Assembly: GCF_040676775.1 (NCBI RefSeq)
Contig: NZ_JBFAPP010000020.1
Coordinates: forward strand, 62,001-126,000
Direction of reading: 5' to 3'
From: Micromonospora_G sp040676775
GTDB lineage: Bacteria > Actinomycetota > Actinomycetes > Mycobacteriales > Micromonosporaceae
DNA: 64,000 bases
Position numbers and translations under genes: made by a program. The first letter of the stretch is position 1; every line of letters starts with the position of its first letter. Under the pieces are notes generated by a model that was not told the origin of the DNA, made no database searches, and saw only the letters and a list, made by a program, of their open reading frames with translations. Positions 34,180 to 43,186 of this stretch are shown one piece after another.

Positions 34180-35259
34180 ATGAGACGAAGGTGGACAAGG
34201 GTCGTTGTCGGGGGCGGCAGCGGGATGCGTAGATGGTCGCTGCGCGGGTTGGCAACGGTGCTGGTGGTGGCCGGCTGCATGACCGTCGCCGCCGGACCGG
34301 CCGCGGCCGAGCCGTACTGCGACCGGCCGAACCCGCCGCCGGCCTGCGACGGCCCGGAGGAGCCGCCGCCACCGCCGACCACACCTGACCTTTCCGTCCA
34401 GGGCGTGCGGCAGACCCCGTCGTTCGACGGCGTACGCGTCTGGGGCTGGGCGGCCGACGAGGACGCCCCGACCACGCCGCTGACCGTGAACATCACCATG
34501 GACGGGGTGCTCCGTCGTTCCCTGACGGCCAACCTGCCGTGGAGCGGCATCCCCGCCGGGTACGGGCCGTCACACGGCTTCGACGTGGTGCTGCCCACGA
34601 CGGCCGCGCAACCCACGATCTGTGTGACCGCGGTCAACATCGGCAGTGGGATCAGCAAGACGACCTGCCGGACGGCCGACCACATCGTCGGTTTCGAGGC
34701 GAACGACATCCAGTACGACACCGAGCACGCGGTCATCACGGAGTCGGCACTGGACCAGCTCGACTTCCTGTCGATCCGTAACGACTCGACGGTGCAGCAG
34801 TCGACCGAGATCAGCGGAAACAAGACCAAGTCGGAGACCATCGGTTGGTCGAGCACCTACGGCGCCAAGGTGACGCTCAAGACGACGTTCAAGACCGGAA
34901 TCCCGGTCCTCTTCGAGGGCAAGGTCGAGGTCACCGTCGAGGGCTCGTACAGCTACACGCACAACGGCTCGACGCAGCGGTCCCAGACCTTCAGCTGGCG
35001 ACAGCCGGTCATCGTGCCGCCGCGCTCCATCATCGAGGCGTCGGTCGCGGTGACCACCGGCCGGATCAGGGTGGGGTACCAGTTGGTCGGTGAGCACGTC
35101 TACCACAGCGGCGCACGCGCCGCGGGCACAGTCGACGGGCTGTTCACCGGTGGCAACAGCGAGCGCCTGGAGGTCAAGCTGAAGCAGTTCAACCTGGACG
35201 GCACCCCGACCCTCGCGCCGGCACCGCAGCCGAGGGCCGCGATGCTCAAGATCGCGTAG
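34180..35259 (+). CDS. Secreted aerolysin-fold (ETX/MTX2-like) candidate pore-forming protein
   Basis: ATG 34180 behind GGGAGG (34165-34170); 359 residues. N-terminus: signal with cleavage near PAAA-EP about residue 43, though VAGC at about 30-33 could act as a lipobox if translation starts at the second ATG (34225). A short Cys/Pro-rich linker precedes a beta-sandwich about 69-168 (GVRVWGWAADEDAP). Residues about 178-340 look like the aerolysin/ETX-MTX2 module: IRNDSTVQQSTEISGNKTKS, then long alternating strands (KVTLKTTFKTGIPVLFEGKV, EVTVEGSYSYTHNG) and QPVIVPPRSIIEASV, the pattern in which an amphipathic hairpin inserts into membranes. Target cells and receptor domain are unknown. Confidence 0.7.
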   Translation: MRRRWTRVVVGGGSGMRRWSLRGLATVLVVAGCMTVAAGPAAAEPYCDRPNPPPACDGPEEPPPPPTTPDLSVQGVRQTPSFDGVRVWGWAADEDAPTTPLTVNITMDGVLRRSLTANLPWSGIPAGYGPSHGFDVVLPTTAAQPTICVTAVNIGSGISKTTCRTADHIVGFEANDIQYDTEHAVITESALDQLDFLSIRNDSTVQQSTEISGNKTKSETIGWSSTYGAKVTLKTTFKTGIPVLFEGKVEVTVEGSYSYTHNGSTQRSQTFSWRQPVIVPPRSIIEASVAVTTGRIRVGYQLVGEHVYHSGARAAGTVDGLFTGGNSERLEVKLKQFNLDGTPTLAPAPQPRAAMLKIA

Positions 35260-35286
35260 GGATCGGTCCCGGCCGACGTCACAGCG

Positions 35287-35320
35287 CGACGAGCCCCGGT
35301 CGATCGACCGGGGCTCGTCG
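35287..35320. terminator. Bidirectional terminator, 34-bp perfect palindrome
   Basis: Bases 35287-35320 read identically on both strands (arms starting CGACGAGCCCC), between the convergent toxin-like gene and katG. Confidence 0.88.
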
Positions 35321-35331
35321 GTTGGTGCCTG

Positions 35332-37608
35332 TCAGACGAGGTCGAACCGGTCGAGCTCCATGACCTTGGTCCAGGCCGCGACGAAGTCGGCCACGAACTT
35401 GTCGCGGGCGTCCTCGCTGGCGTAGACCTCCGCGAGGGCTCGCAGCTGGGAGTTGGAGCCGAAGATGAGGTCGACCGCGGTGGCGGTCCACTTCACCTCG
35501 TCGGTGGCCAGGTCGCGGATCTCGTACACGTGCTCGTCGGACTCGGATGCCTTCCACCGGGTGCCGGGGGAGAGCAGATTGGTGAAGAAGTCGTTGGCGA
35601 GCACGCCGGGCCGGTCGGTGAGGACACCGTGCTGGGTTCCGCCGAAGTTCGCTCCGAGGGAGCGCAGGCCGCCGAGGAGCACGGTCATCTCGGGCGCGGA
35701 CAGGCTGAGCATGTAGGCACGGTCGATGAGCAGCACCTCCGGCTGGGTCTTCTCGCCGGGACGCAGGTAGTTGCGGAACGCGTCGGCGCGCGGCTCGAGG
35801 ACCCGGAAGGACTCGACGTCGGTCTGGTCCTGGGTGGCGTCGGTACGGCCCGGACGGAACGGCACGGTCACCTCGGTGCCGGCGTCACGTGCCGCCTTCT
35901 CCACGGCAGCCGAGCCGGCCAGCACGATCAGGTCGGCGATGGAGATCTGCGCGCCGCCGGCACCGTTGAACTCCCGCTGGATGCCCTCGAGGGTGTCCAG
36001 GACCGTGGCGAGCTGCTCGGGCTGGTTGACCTCCCAGCTGCGCTGGGGTTCGAGACGCAGCCGACCACCGTTGGCCCCGCCACGCTTGTCGGTGGACCGG
36101 AAGCTCGCGGCGGAGGCCCAGGCGGTCGAGACGAGCTGGGCGGTCGTCAGGCCGGACGCCAGGACCTTCGCCTTGAGCGCGGCAACGTCGGCGTCACCCA
36201 CGAGCGCGGTGTCGACGGCCGGCACCGGGTCCTGCCACAGCTGGGGCTCGGCGACCCACGGTCCGAGGAAGCGGCTGACCGGACCCATGTCGCGGTGCAG
36301 CAGCTTGTACCAAGCCTTCGCGAAGGCCAACGCGAACTCGTCCGGGTTCTCCAGGAAACGGCGCGAGATCTTCTCGTACGTCGGGTCGAAGCGCAGCGAC
36401 AGGTCGGTCGTGAGCATGGTCGGCTTGTGCTTCTTCGTCGGGTCGTAGGCGTCCGGGATGATCGCCTCGGCGTCCTTGGCGACCCACTGCTTGGCGCCAC
36501 CGGGGCTCTTGACGAGTTCCCACTCGTACCCGAAGAGGATCTCGAAGAAGCGGTTGCTCCACTGCGTCGGCCGGTCGGTCCAGGTCACCTCGAGGCCGCT
36601 GGTGATCGTGTCACTGCCCTTGCCGCTGCCGTGGGTGCTCAGCCAGCCGAGGCCCTGCGCCTCGAGCGGGGCTCCCTCGGGCTCCGCGCCCACGTGGCCG
36701 TCGGCCACGCCGGCACCGTGGGTCTTGCCGAAGGTGTGACCGCCGGCGATGAGGGCGACGGTCTCCTCGTCGTTCATCGCCATCCGGCCGAAGGTCTCAC
36801 GGATGAAGTGCGCCGCGGCCCGGAAGTCCCCACTGCCGCGAGGTCCCTCGGGGTTGACGTAGATGAGTCCCATCTCGGTCGCGCCGACGTCCTGCGCCAT
36901 CTCCGCGTCGGAGACGTAGCGCTCGTCGCCGAGCCAGGCGTCCTCGGGACCCCAGAAGATCTCCTCGGGCTCCCACACGTCCGCGCGCCCGAAGCCGAAG
37001 CCGAAGGTCTTGAACCCCATCGACTCCAGGGCGACGTTGCCGGCGAGTACGAGCAGGTCGGCCCAGGAGACCTTCTGCCCGTACTTCTGCTTGACCGGCC
37101 AGAGCAGCCGGCGGGCCTTGTCGAGGTTGGCGTTGTCGGGCCAGCTGTTGAGCGGGGCGAAACGCTGACCGCCGTCGCCGGCACCGCCGCGGCCGTCCTG
37201 GATACGGTACGTGCCGGCGGCGTGCCAGCTCATCCGGATCATCAGGCCGCCGTAGTGGCCGAAGTCGGCCGGCCACCAGTCCTGCGAGGTGGTGAGCACC
37301 TCGACGATGTCCTGCTTGAGGGCCTCGACGTCGAGCTTCTCGAACTCCTTGGCGTAGCTGAAGTCCTCCGCCAGCGGGTTGCCCTTGGACGAGTGGGCGT
37401 GCAACACCGAGAGGTCGAGCTGGTTGGGCCACCAGTCCCGGTTGGTGCGCGGACGACCGCCGGTCTTCGGGGTCGGCGAGTCGATCGCCGGGTTCTCGCT
37501 CTCGCTACCGTGCGCGGTCACCGAGTCGTGCGCGACCGGGCAGCCGGCTGCTGCCTCCTGGTCCACGCCCTGCGCACTCGAGGGACCGTTGTTCTGGGTG
37601 TCGCTCAT
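35332..37608 (-). CDS. katG: Catalase-peroxidase KatG
   Basis: ATG 37608 behind GGAAGGAAG; 758 residues, full length. Distal site Arg125-Trp128-His129 in GGLMIRMSWHAAG, proximal haem His291 in GGHTFGKTHG, and the Met-Tyr-Trp adduct residues Trp128, Tyr250 (MGLIYVNPEG) and Met276 (RMAMND) all present. The second half is the usual haem-less duplicate domain. Detoxifies hydrogen peroxide in the cytoplasm. Follows furA by 23 nt on the same strand, the standard actinobacterial furA-katG arrangement, so it should be derepressed by peroxide through FurA. Confidence 0.98.
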   Translation of the reverse strand: MSDTQNNGPSSAQGVDQEAAAGCPVAHDSVTAHGSESENPAIDSPTPKTGGRPRTNRDWWPNQLDLSVLHAHSSKGNPLAEDFSYAKEFEKLDVEALKQDIVEVLTTSQDWWPADFGHYGGLMIRMSWHAAGTYRIQDGRGGAGDGGQRFAPLNSWPDNANLDKARRLLWPVKQKYGQKVSWADLLVLAGNVALESMGFKTFGFGFGRADVWEPEEIFWGPEDAWLGDERYVSDAEMAQDVGATEMGLIYVNPEGPRGSGDFRAAAHFIRETFGRMAMNDEETVALIAGGHTFGKTHGAGVADGHVGAEPEGAPLEAQGLGWLSTHGSGKGSDTITSGLEVTWTDRPTQWSNRFFEILFGYEWELVKSPGGAKQWVAKDAEAIIPDAYDPTKKHKPTMLTTDLSLRFDPTYEKISRRFLENPDEFALAFAKAWYKLLHRDMGPVSRFLGPWVAEPQLWQDPVPAVDTALVGDADVAALKAKVLASGLTTAQLVSTAWASAASFRSTDKRGGANGGRLRLEPQRSWEVNQPEQLATVLDTLEGIQREFNGAGGAQISIADLIVLAGSAAVEKAARDAGTEVTVPFRPGRTDATQDQTDVESFRVLEPRADAFRNYLRPGEKTQPEVLLIDRAYMLSLSAPEMTVLLGGLRSLGANFGGTQHGVLTDRPGVLANDFFTNLLSPGTRWKASESDEHVYEIRDLATDEVKWTATAVDLIFGSNSQLRALAEVYASEDARDKFVADFVAAWTKVMELDRFDLV

Positions 37609-37631
37609 TTGCTTCCTTCCGAGCTGGCGGA

Positions 37632-38060
37632 TCACTGGGTCTTACGTTCGGCCGCGCAGTCGGGGCAGGTGCCCCAATAGACGACCTCCGCCTCGTCGAC
37701 CAAAAAACCGTGGTCGTCGGAGGCGGTGAGACAGGGAGAGTGGCCGACAGCGCAGTCGATGTCGGCGATCGCACCGCAGGAGCGGCACACGACATGGTGG
37801 TGGTTGTCCGCGACGCGGGACTCGTAGCGGGCGGTCGCACCGGCAGGCTGGATGCGCCGGACCAGGCCGGCGTCGGTGAGTGCACGTAGTACGTCGTACA
37901 CCGCTTGGTGGGAGACCGTGGGATGATCCGCCCGGACCAGCGCGATCACCGTGTCGGTGTCGACGTGCGGGTGGTCACGCAGCGCCGAGAGCACCGCCAA
38001 CCGGGGCCGGGTCACGCGCAACGAGACGGCCCGCAGCTGCGTCTCGAAGTCGGACGTCAC
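37632..38060 (-). CDS. furA: FurA-type peroxide-responsive repressor
   Basis: 142 residues from GTG 38060. Winged helix about 1-85 (LRVTRPRLAVLSALRDHPHV, HQAVYDVLRALTDAGLVRRI), metal site ADNHHHVVCRSCG and a second CPDC pair near the end. In mycobacteria and streptomycetes the homologue represses itself and katG and is inactivated by peroxide. The upstream promoter puts transcription start at or very near the GTG, so the message is probably leaderless. Confidence 0.95.
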   Translation of the reverse strand: MTSDFETQLRAVSLRVTRPRLAVLSALRDHPHVDTDTVIALVRADHPTVSHQAVYDVLRALTDAGLVRRIQPAGATARYESRVADNHHHVVCRSCGAIADIDCAVGHSPCLTASDDHGFLVDEAEVVYWGTCPDCAAERKTQ

Positions 38061-38066
38061 CCGAGG

Positions 38067-38096
38067 AACATAGCCCACTGATCTGGAACAGTTCAA
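38067..38096 (-). promoter_or_regulatory. furA-katG promoter and putative FurA site
   Basis: On the minus strand TTGAAC (38091-38096) and TATGTT (38067-38072) are spaced by 18 bp; the -10 ends 6 nt before the GTG of furA, implying a leaderless transcript. GAAC-TG-TTC symmetry overlaps the -35 and could be part of the FurA operator. Confidence 0.7.
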
Positions 38097-38351
38097 GTTT
38101 GGCGCGACATGTCCCGACCCGTACCCTGGGCGGCTCCGCGTCCGGGGGTGATCGGTGTGGTCGGGGTCACGGCAACAGCGAGTACGCGTTCTCGCGGACA
38201 GGTGGATACCGACGTCACCCGACCGGGTTCCGGTACGAGTTCTCGGATCTGCGAGGAAGTCTCCCGTATTAGCGTTGTTTTGCGCGCCAGAGGGAGGACC
38301 AGAATTCCCTTGGTCGAATGGTCGCGTACCCCGATCGAGAGGATGCGGACC

Positions 38352-39851
38352 ATGCACGACCTTTCTCGTCGTGAACTGCTCAAGGCGACGGCGGCCGTCG
38401 GCGCCGGGGCGGTCGTCCTCCCGGGCATCGTCACCGGAGGCACCCAGGCCATCGCCGACGACGGCCCGGGCTGGTCCCCTGGCGCGGAAAGCCCGCCCGC
38501 GACGCTGACCGGCCGCATCGTCCGTCCCCAGGACCCCGGGTACGCGAATGCGAGCCTCGGCTGGGATGAACTCTTCGTCCGATATCCGCTGGTGATCGTC
38601 TTCGCGCAGGAGACCCAGGACGTGGTCAACGCCCTCACCTGGGCGCGGCAGCACGACGTCGCGCTGCGGGTGCGCAGCGGTCGCCACAGCCTCGAGGGCT
38701 GGTCGAACGTGGACAACGGCATCGTGATCGACGTCAGCGAACTCAAGTCGGCGCGGATCGACACCGCCGCGCTCACCGCAACCGTCGGCGCCGGGCTGAA
38801 TCAGCTGGAGGCGGTGACCACCCTGGGACAGTACGACCTCGCGGTGACCACCGGAACGGAGGGAACCGTGGGCCTGTCCGGTGCGACCCTCGGCGGCGGG
38901 TTCGGCTTCCTCACCCGCTACCTCGGCATGGCCTGCGACAACCTGATAGGGGCGGAGATCGTCGTCGCTTCGGGCGCCGACGGGGCGAAGGCGATCGAGG
39001 TGGACCTGAAGAACCATCCGGACCTGCTCTGGGCATTGCGCGGAGCGGGAAACGGCAACTTCGGGATCGTCACCTCGCTCACCTACCGGGTGACCCCGCT
39101 GCGGAGCGTCGCGTACCTGCAGGCGACCTGGGAAGGCCTCGACGACCTGCACGGGGTCTTCGACACCTGGCAGCGCACGGCACCGTTCGCCGACTACCGC
39201 CTCGGCACCCAGCTCGAGATCCACAAATCGCAGATCCTGCTGTTCGGGGTACTCGCGGACGGATCGGAGGCAGCGGCAAGGGAGTTGCTGGGACCGCTGC
39301 TGTCGATCGGCAACCCCGAGGTCACCGTGCAGACCGGGGGCTGGGGCGAGACCTATGCCGGATTCCAGATCCCGACCGAGGACGAGCCCGCGAACTGGAA
39401 GTTCTTCTCGCAGTTCACCAGTGAGCCGTTCCCGGAGGAGGCGATCGGCGTGATCCGTACGTTCATGGAGAACGCCCCCTCCGAGGACAGCAACTTCTTC
39501 ACCCAGGCCTTCGGCACGGGCGCCCAGACGAGCGAACCCACCGGCGGTACGGCATTCCCGCATCGCGACGCCCTCTTCTATTCCGAACCCGGCGCCGGCT
39601 GGGGCACTCGGGGCGAGCCGGACAGCGGCGACGCCGTCACCCCGATCGCCCAGGCCTGGATCGCGGAGTTCAGCCAGGCACTGCGGCCCTACGTGAACGG
39701 CGCCTACGTCAACGTGCCGAACATCGGGATGGCGGAATGGGAAACCGCTTACTGGAGAGGCAACTTCGACCGGCTCCGCAAGATCAAGGCGAAGTACGAC
39801 CCGCACAACGTCTTCCAGTACGAGCAGAGCATCCCACCCGCGTCATGCTGA
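38352..39851 (+). CDS. Tat-exported FAD-dependent oxidoreductase (berberine-bridge-enzyme type)
   Basis: ATG 38352 with GAGAGGA upstream (ATG 38343 possible); 499 residues. Twin-arginine signal LSRRELLKATAAVGAG. FAD-binding PCMH domain with the covalent-flavin His112 in RSGRHSLEGWS; the segment where bicovalent members carry a Cys (GTC in gluco-oligosaccharide oxidase) here reads GTEGTVGLSG, so only the His link is expected. C-terminal BBE motif YWRGNFDRLRKIKAKYDPHN VF (spaced for length) is intact. Probably oxidises a sugar or aromatic alcohol outside the membrane; substrate unknown. Convergent with and abutting the phosphoketolase gene. Confidence 0.92.
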   Translation: MHDLSRRELLKATAAVGAGAVVLPGIVTGGTQAIADDGPGWSPGAESPPATLTGRIVRPQDPGYANASLGWDELFVRYPLVIVFAQETQDVVNALTWARQHDVALRVRSGRHSLEGWSNVDNGIVIDVSELKSARIDTAALTATVGAGLNQLEAVTTLGQYDLAVTTGTEGTVGLSGATLGGGFGFLTRYLGMACDNLIGAEIVVASGADGAKAIEVDLKNHPDLLWALRGAGNGNFGIVTSLTYRVTPLRSVAYLQATWEGLDDLHGVFDTWQRTAPFADYRLGTQLEIHKSQILLFGVLADGSEAAARELLGPLLSIGNPEVTVQTGGWGETYAGFQIPTEDEPANWKFFSQFTSEPFPEEAIGVIRTFMENAPSEDSNFFTQAFGTGAQTSEPTGGTAFPHRDALFYSEPGAGWGTRGEPDSGDAVTPIAQAWIAEFSQALRPYVNGAYVNVPNIGMAEWETAYWRGNFDRLRKIKAKYDPHNVFQYEQSIPPASC

Positions 39852-42242
39852 CTACGGTTTCCCTCGGCCCGGCCAGGTCCACTCCGCCACCCGGGGGTCG
39901 TCCTCGCCGTACCGGCGGGTGTGGTCGCGGCACTGCTGCCGCGCGTCGACCATCGCCTGACGCAGGTGGGCGGCTCTGGCGCCGAGGCCGGGAACCCGGT
40001 CGACGACATCGATGACGAGGTGGAAACGGTCGAGGTCGTTGAGCATCACCATGTCGAACGGGGTGGTGGTGGTCCCCTCCTCCTTGTAACCCCGTACGTG
40101 CAGGTTGCCGTGGTTGTTACGGCGGTAGGTGAGCCGGTGGATCAACCAGGGGTAACCGTGGTAGGCGAAGACGATCGGCTTGTCCCGGGTAAAGATGGTG
40201 TCGAACTCGGAGTCGGGCAACCCGTGCGGGTGCTCGCTCTCGGGTTGCAGCCGCATCAGGTCGACGACGTTGACCACCCGCACCTTCAGCTCCGGTAGGT
40301 GCTGGCGCAGGAGGTCCGCCGCGGCCAGGGTCTCCAGGGTCGGTACGTCGCCCGCGCAGCCGAGCACCACGTCCGGCTCGGCGCCCTCGTCGCTGCTGGC
40401 CCAGTCCCAGATCCCGACTCCCCGCTGGCAGTGCAACACCGCCTGTTCCATGGTGAGCCAGCTCGGTCCCGGCTGTTTGCCGGCGATCACCACGTTGATG
40501 TAGTGCCGACTGCGCAGGCAGTGGTCCATCGTCGAGAGCAGGGTGTTGGCGTCCGGCGGCAGGTAGACCCGTACGACCTCGGCCTTCTTGTTCACCACGT
40601 GGTCGATGAAGCCGGGGTCCTGGTGCGAGAAGCCGTTGTGGTCCTGGCGCCAGACGTGACTGGACAGGAGGTAGTTGAGCGAGGCGACGGGGCGTCGCCA
40701 GGGGATGTCGCGGGTGACCTTCAACCACTTGGCGTGCTGGTTGACCATGGAGTCGACGACGTGGATGAAGGCTTCGTAGCTGGTGAAGATGCCGTGCCGG
40801 CCGGTGAGCAGGTAACCCTCCAGCCAGCCCTGGCACAGGTGCTCGGAGAGCACCTCCATGACCCGGCCGTCGGGCGAGAGATGCTCGTCGCCGGCGTGGC
40901 GGGCGGCGGTGAACGCCCGGTCGGTCACCTCGAACGCGGCACCGAGCCGGTTCGAGGCCACCTCGTCGGGACCGAACAACCGGAACCGGTCCGGGTTCGC
41001 GGTGATCACGTCGCGTACCCAGGTGCCGAGCACCCGCGCCGCCTCGCTGACCGGCTGCCCCGCCGTGGTGACCGGCACGGCGTACTCGCGGAAGTCGGGC
41101 AGCACCAGGTCCCGCAGCAGCTCACCGCCGTTGGCGTGCGGGTTCGCGCTCATCCGTCGGGTCCCCGTCGGCGCCAGCGCCCTGAGTTCCGCCACCGGCG
41201 CACCGGTGGCGTCGAACAGTTCCTCCGGCCGGTAGCCGCGCAGCCACCGCTCCAGTTGGGCCAGGTGCTCCGGGTTCTCCCGGGTGCCGGCCAGCGGCAC
41301 CTGGTGGGCCCGGAAGGTGCCCTCGACCGCGATCCCGTCGACCTCGCGCGGACCGGTCCAGCCCTTCGGCGTACGCAGGACGATCATCGGCCAGCGGGGG
41401 CGGTCGCCGTCGCCGGTGCCCCGGGCGTGCGCCTGGATCGCCTGGATCTCGTCGAGCGCCCGGTCCATCGCCGCCGCGAGCAGCTGGTGCACCCGTACCG
41501 GATCGTCGCCCGCCACGACGTGCGGCTCGTAGCCGAAGCCGCGCATCATCGACACGAGATCGCTCTCGGGGATCCGGTCGAGCACCGTCGGGTTCGCGAT
41601 CTTCCAGCCGTTGAGGTGCAGGATCGGCAGCACCGCCCCGTCCCGGGCCGGGTTGAGGAAGACGTTCGACAGCCAGCTCGCGGCCAGCGGACCGGTCTCG
41701 GCCTCACCGTCGCCGACGACGCAGAAGACCACCAGGTCGGGATTGTCGAAGGCGGCGCCGTACGCGTGCATCAGCGAATAACCCAGCTCACCGCCCTCGT
41801 GGATCGACCCGGGAACCTCCGGTGCGACGTGACTGGGGATGCCGCCGGGGAACGAGAACTGGCGGAACAACCGGGCCATGCCCGCCTCGTCGCGGCTCAC
41901 CGACGGATACCGCTCGCTGTACGTGCCCTCCAGCCAGGCGTTCGCCACCAGCGCCGGGCCGCCGTGACCGGGTCCCGTGACGTAGATGGCGTCCAGGTCC
42001 CGGTTCACGATCTGCCGGTTGGCGTGCGCGTAGATCAGGCTCAGGCCGGGGCTGGTGCCCCAGTGTCCGAGCAGCCGTGGCTTGATCTGCTCGGCCCGCA
42101 GCGGCTCGCGCAGCAGCGGGTTCTCCATCAGGTAGATCTGCCCGACCGTCAGGTAGTTCGCCGCACGCCAGTACGCGTCCAGCCGGCGCAGTTCGTCTTC
42201 GGTCAGCGGACCCTGTACTGCCGCTTCGGTCAAGGTGCTCAT
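39852..42242 (-). CDS. xfp: Phosphoketolase (xylulose-5-P / fructose-6-P)
   Basis: ATG 42242 behind GGGAGAC; 796 residues, the family length. TPP-binding region GDGEAETGPLAASWLSNVFL, substrate-site segments GHWGTSPGLSLIYAHANR, VTGPGHGGPA, SFPGGIPSHVAPEVPGSIHE and HQDPGFIDHVVNKKA. Splits xylulose-5-phosphate or fructose-6-phosphate into acetyl phosphate and a triose/tetrose phosphate. No acetate kinase is adjacent. It heads a same-strand block with a CBS-BON protein and a zinc alcohol dehydrogenase upstream, though gaps of 155 and 87 nt leave the operon unproven. Confidence 0.97.
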   Translation of the reverse strand: MSTLTEAAVQGPLTEDELRRLDAYWRAANYLTVGQIYLMENPLLREPLRAEQIKPRLLGHWGTSPGLSLIYAHANRQIVNRDLDAIYVTGPGHGGPALVANAWLEGTYSERYPSVSRDEAGMARLFRQFSFPGGIPSHVAPEVPGSIHEGGELGYSLMHAYGAAFDNPDLVVFCVVGDGEAETGPLAASWLSNVFLNPARDGAVLPILHLNGWKIANPTVLDRIPESDLVSMMRGFGYEPHVVAGDDPVRVHQLLAAAMDRALDEIQAIQAHARGTGDGDRPRWPMIVLRTPKGWTGPREVDGIAVEGTFRAHQVPLAGTRENPEHLAQLERWLRGYRPEELFDATGAPVAELRALAPTGTRRMSANPHANGGELLRDLVLPDFREYAVPVTTAGQPVSEAARVLGTWVRDVITANPDRFRLFGPDEVASNRLGAAFEVTDRAFTAARHAGDEHLSPDGRVMEVLSEHLCQGWLEGYLLTGRHGIFTSYEAFIHVVDSMVNQHAKWLKVTRDIPWRRPVASLNYLLSSHVWRQDHNGFSHQDPGFIDHVVNKKAEVVRVYLPPDANTLLSTMDHCLRSRHYINVVIAGKQPGPSWLTMEQAVLHCQRGVGIWDWASSDEGAEPDVVLGCAGDVPTLETLAAADLLRQHLPELKVRVVNVVDLMRLQPESEHPHGLPDSEFDTIFTRDKPIVFAYHGYPWLIHRLTYRRNNHGNLHVRGYKEEGTTTTPFDMVMLNDLDRFHLVIDVVDRVPGLGARAAHLRQAMVDARQQCRDHTRRYGEDDPRVAEWTWPGRGKP

Positions 42243-42397
42243 GCTGGTAGGTCTCCCGTCACATGCCGCCTTGTGCAGTGGACACGACCACGTCTTCCTC
42301 GGCCGCGACAACCATGCTGGCCCGGATCGGTGGGGCCGGACAGGGCCGTAGGTCCCGAGCGAGCGGGGCGGCCGGCCGGCCACCGCCGGGCGAGCCG

Positions 42398-43099
42398 TCA
42401 GGCGATGCCGGTCGGATGCGCCGGCCACGGACCGAGCACCAGTGCGGTGTCGTCGAAGTCGAAGCCCAGCTCGTTGGCCAGTTCGACCACCCCGCTGACC
42501 TGGGCGGCGAGCCGTCCGGCGAGTTCCACGGAGGTACGGCGGTCCAACTGACCGACCATGCGTACGACACCGTCGTCCACCGTCACCTGCACCGTCCCCT
42601 CCCGTACGGCGAGGACCCGTTGCAGCACCTCCCGCACGACGTCCTGCCGGATGTCGGCGTCCGGGCGCAGGTGCACCCGCAACAGGTCGCCCCGGGTCAC
42701 GATGCCGACCAACCGGCCCAGGTCGTCGACCACCGGGAGTCGTTTGACGTGCTCGCGGTCCATCAGCTTCGCCGCCGCGGCCACCGGGGTGCGGGTGTAC
42801 GCGGTGATCGCGGGCGCCGTCATCAGGTCCCTGGCGACGGCCGCGTCGGCCTTCACCCGGGCGTCGTGGCGACGGCGGCTCTCGAACAGCCGCCGCTCGT
42901 GCGGCTCGCCGACCAGCTCGACCTTGTGCAGCAGGTCGGCCTGGGAGACCACGCCCAGCACCCGGTCGAAGTCGTCCACCACCGGCACGGCACTGACGCG
43001 CCGGCCGGTCACCACGTCGATGATCTCCCGGTACGGGGTCTGCTCCCGAACCGTTGCGACGTCCGTTGTCATCACGTCGCCTATCTGCCATGCCCTCAT
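42398..43099 (-). CDS. Two CBS domains plus BON domain protein
   Basis: ATG 43099 preceded by GAAGGAG; 233 residues. CBS1 about 8-65 (VMTTDVATVREQTPYREIID, VSAVPVVDDFDRVLGVVSQA), CBS2 about 95-150 (LMTAPAITAYTRTPVAAAAK, LPVVDDLGRLVGIVTRGDLL), BON-like domain about 160-225 (VQVTVDDGVVRMVGQLDRRT). CBS pairs bind adenine nucleotides; such proteins occur in stress/dormancy-type regulons next to phosphoketolase. Precise role unknown. Confidence 0.93.
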   Translation of the reverse strand: MRAWQIGDVMTTDVATVREQTPYREIIDVVTGRRVSAVPVVDDFDRVLGVVSQADLLHKVELVGEPHERRLFESRRRHDARVKADAAVARDLMTAPAITAYTRTPVAAAAKLMDREHVKRLPVVDDLGRLVGIVTRGDLLRVHLRPDADIRQDVVREVLQRVLAVREGTVQVTVDDGVVRMVGQLDRRTSVELAGRLAAQVSGVVELANELGFDFDDTALVLGPWPAHPTGIA

Positions 43100-43186
43100 G
43101 TCGGATCTCCTTCCTCCGCTCAACGTACGAGCGCAGGGGCCGACACCGTCAGGGCCGGAGGACCGGTGCGGTAGGGACCTGTGGCA

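Noticed and set aside
35530..37680. 716-codon plus-strand frame antisense to katG
   Set aside because: Antisense shadow; katG on the opposite strand is complete with all active-site residues.
40299..42551. 750-codon plus-strand frame antisense to the phosphoketolase
   Set aside because: Antisense shadow of a complete phosphoketolase; no own domain or signal.
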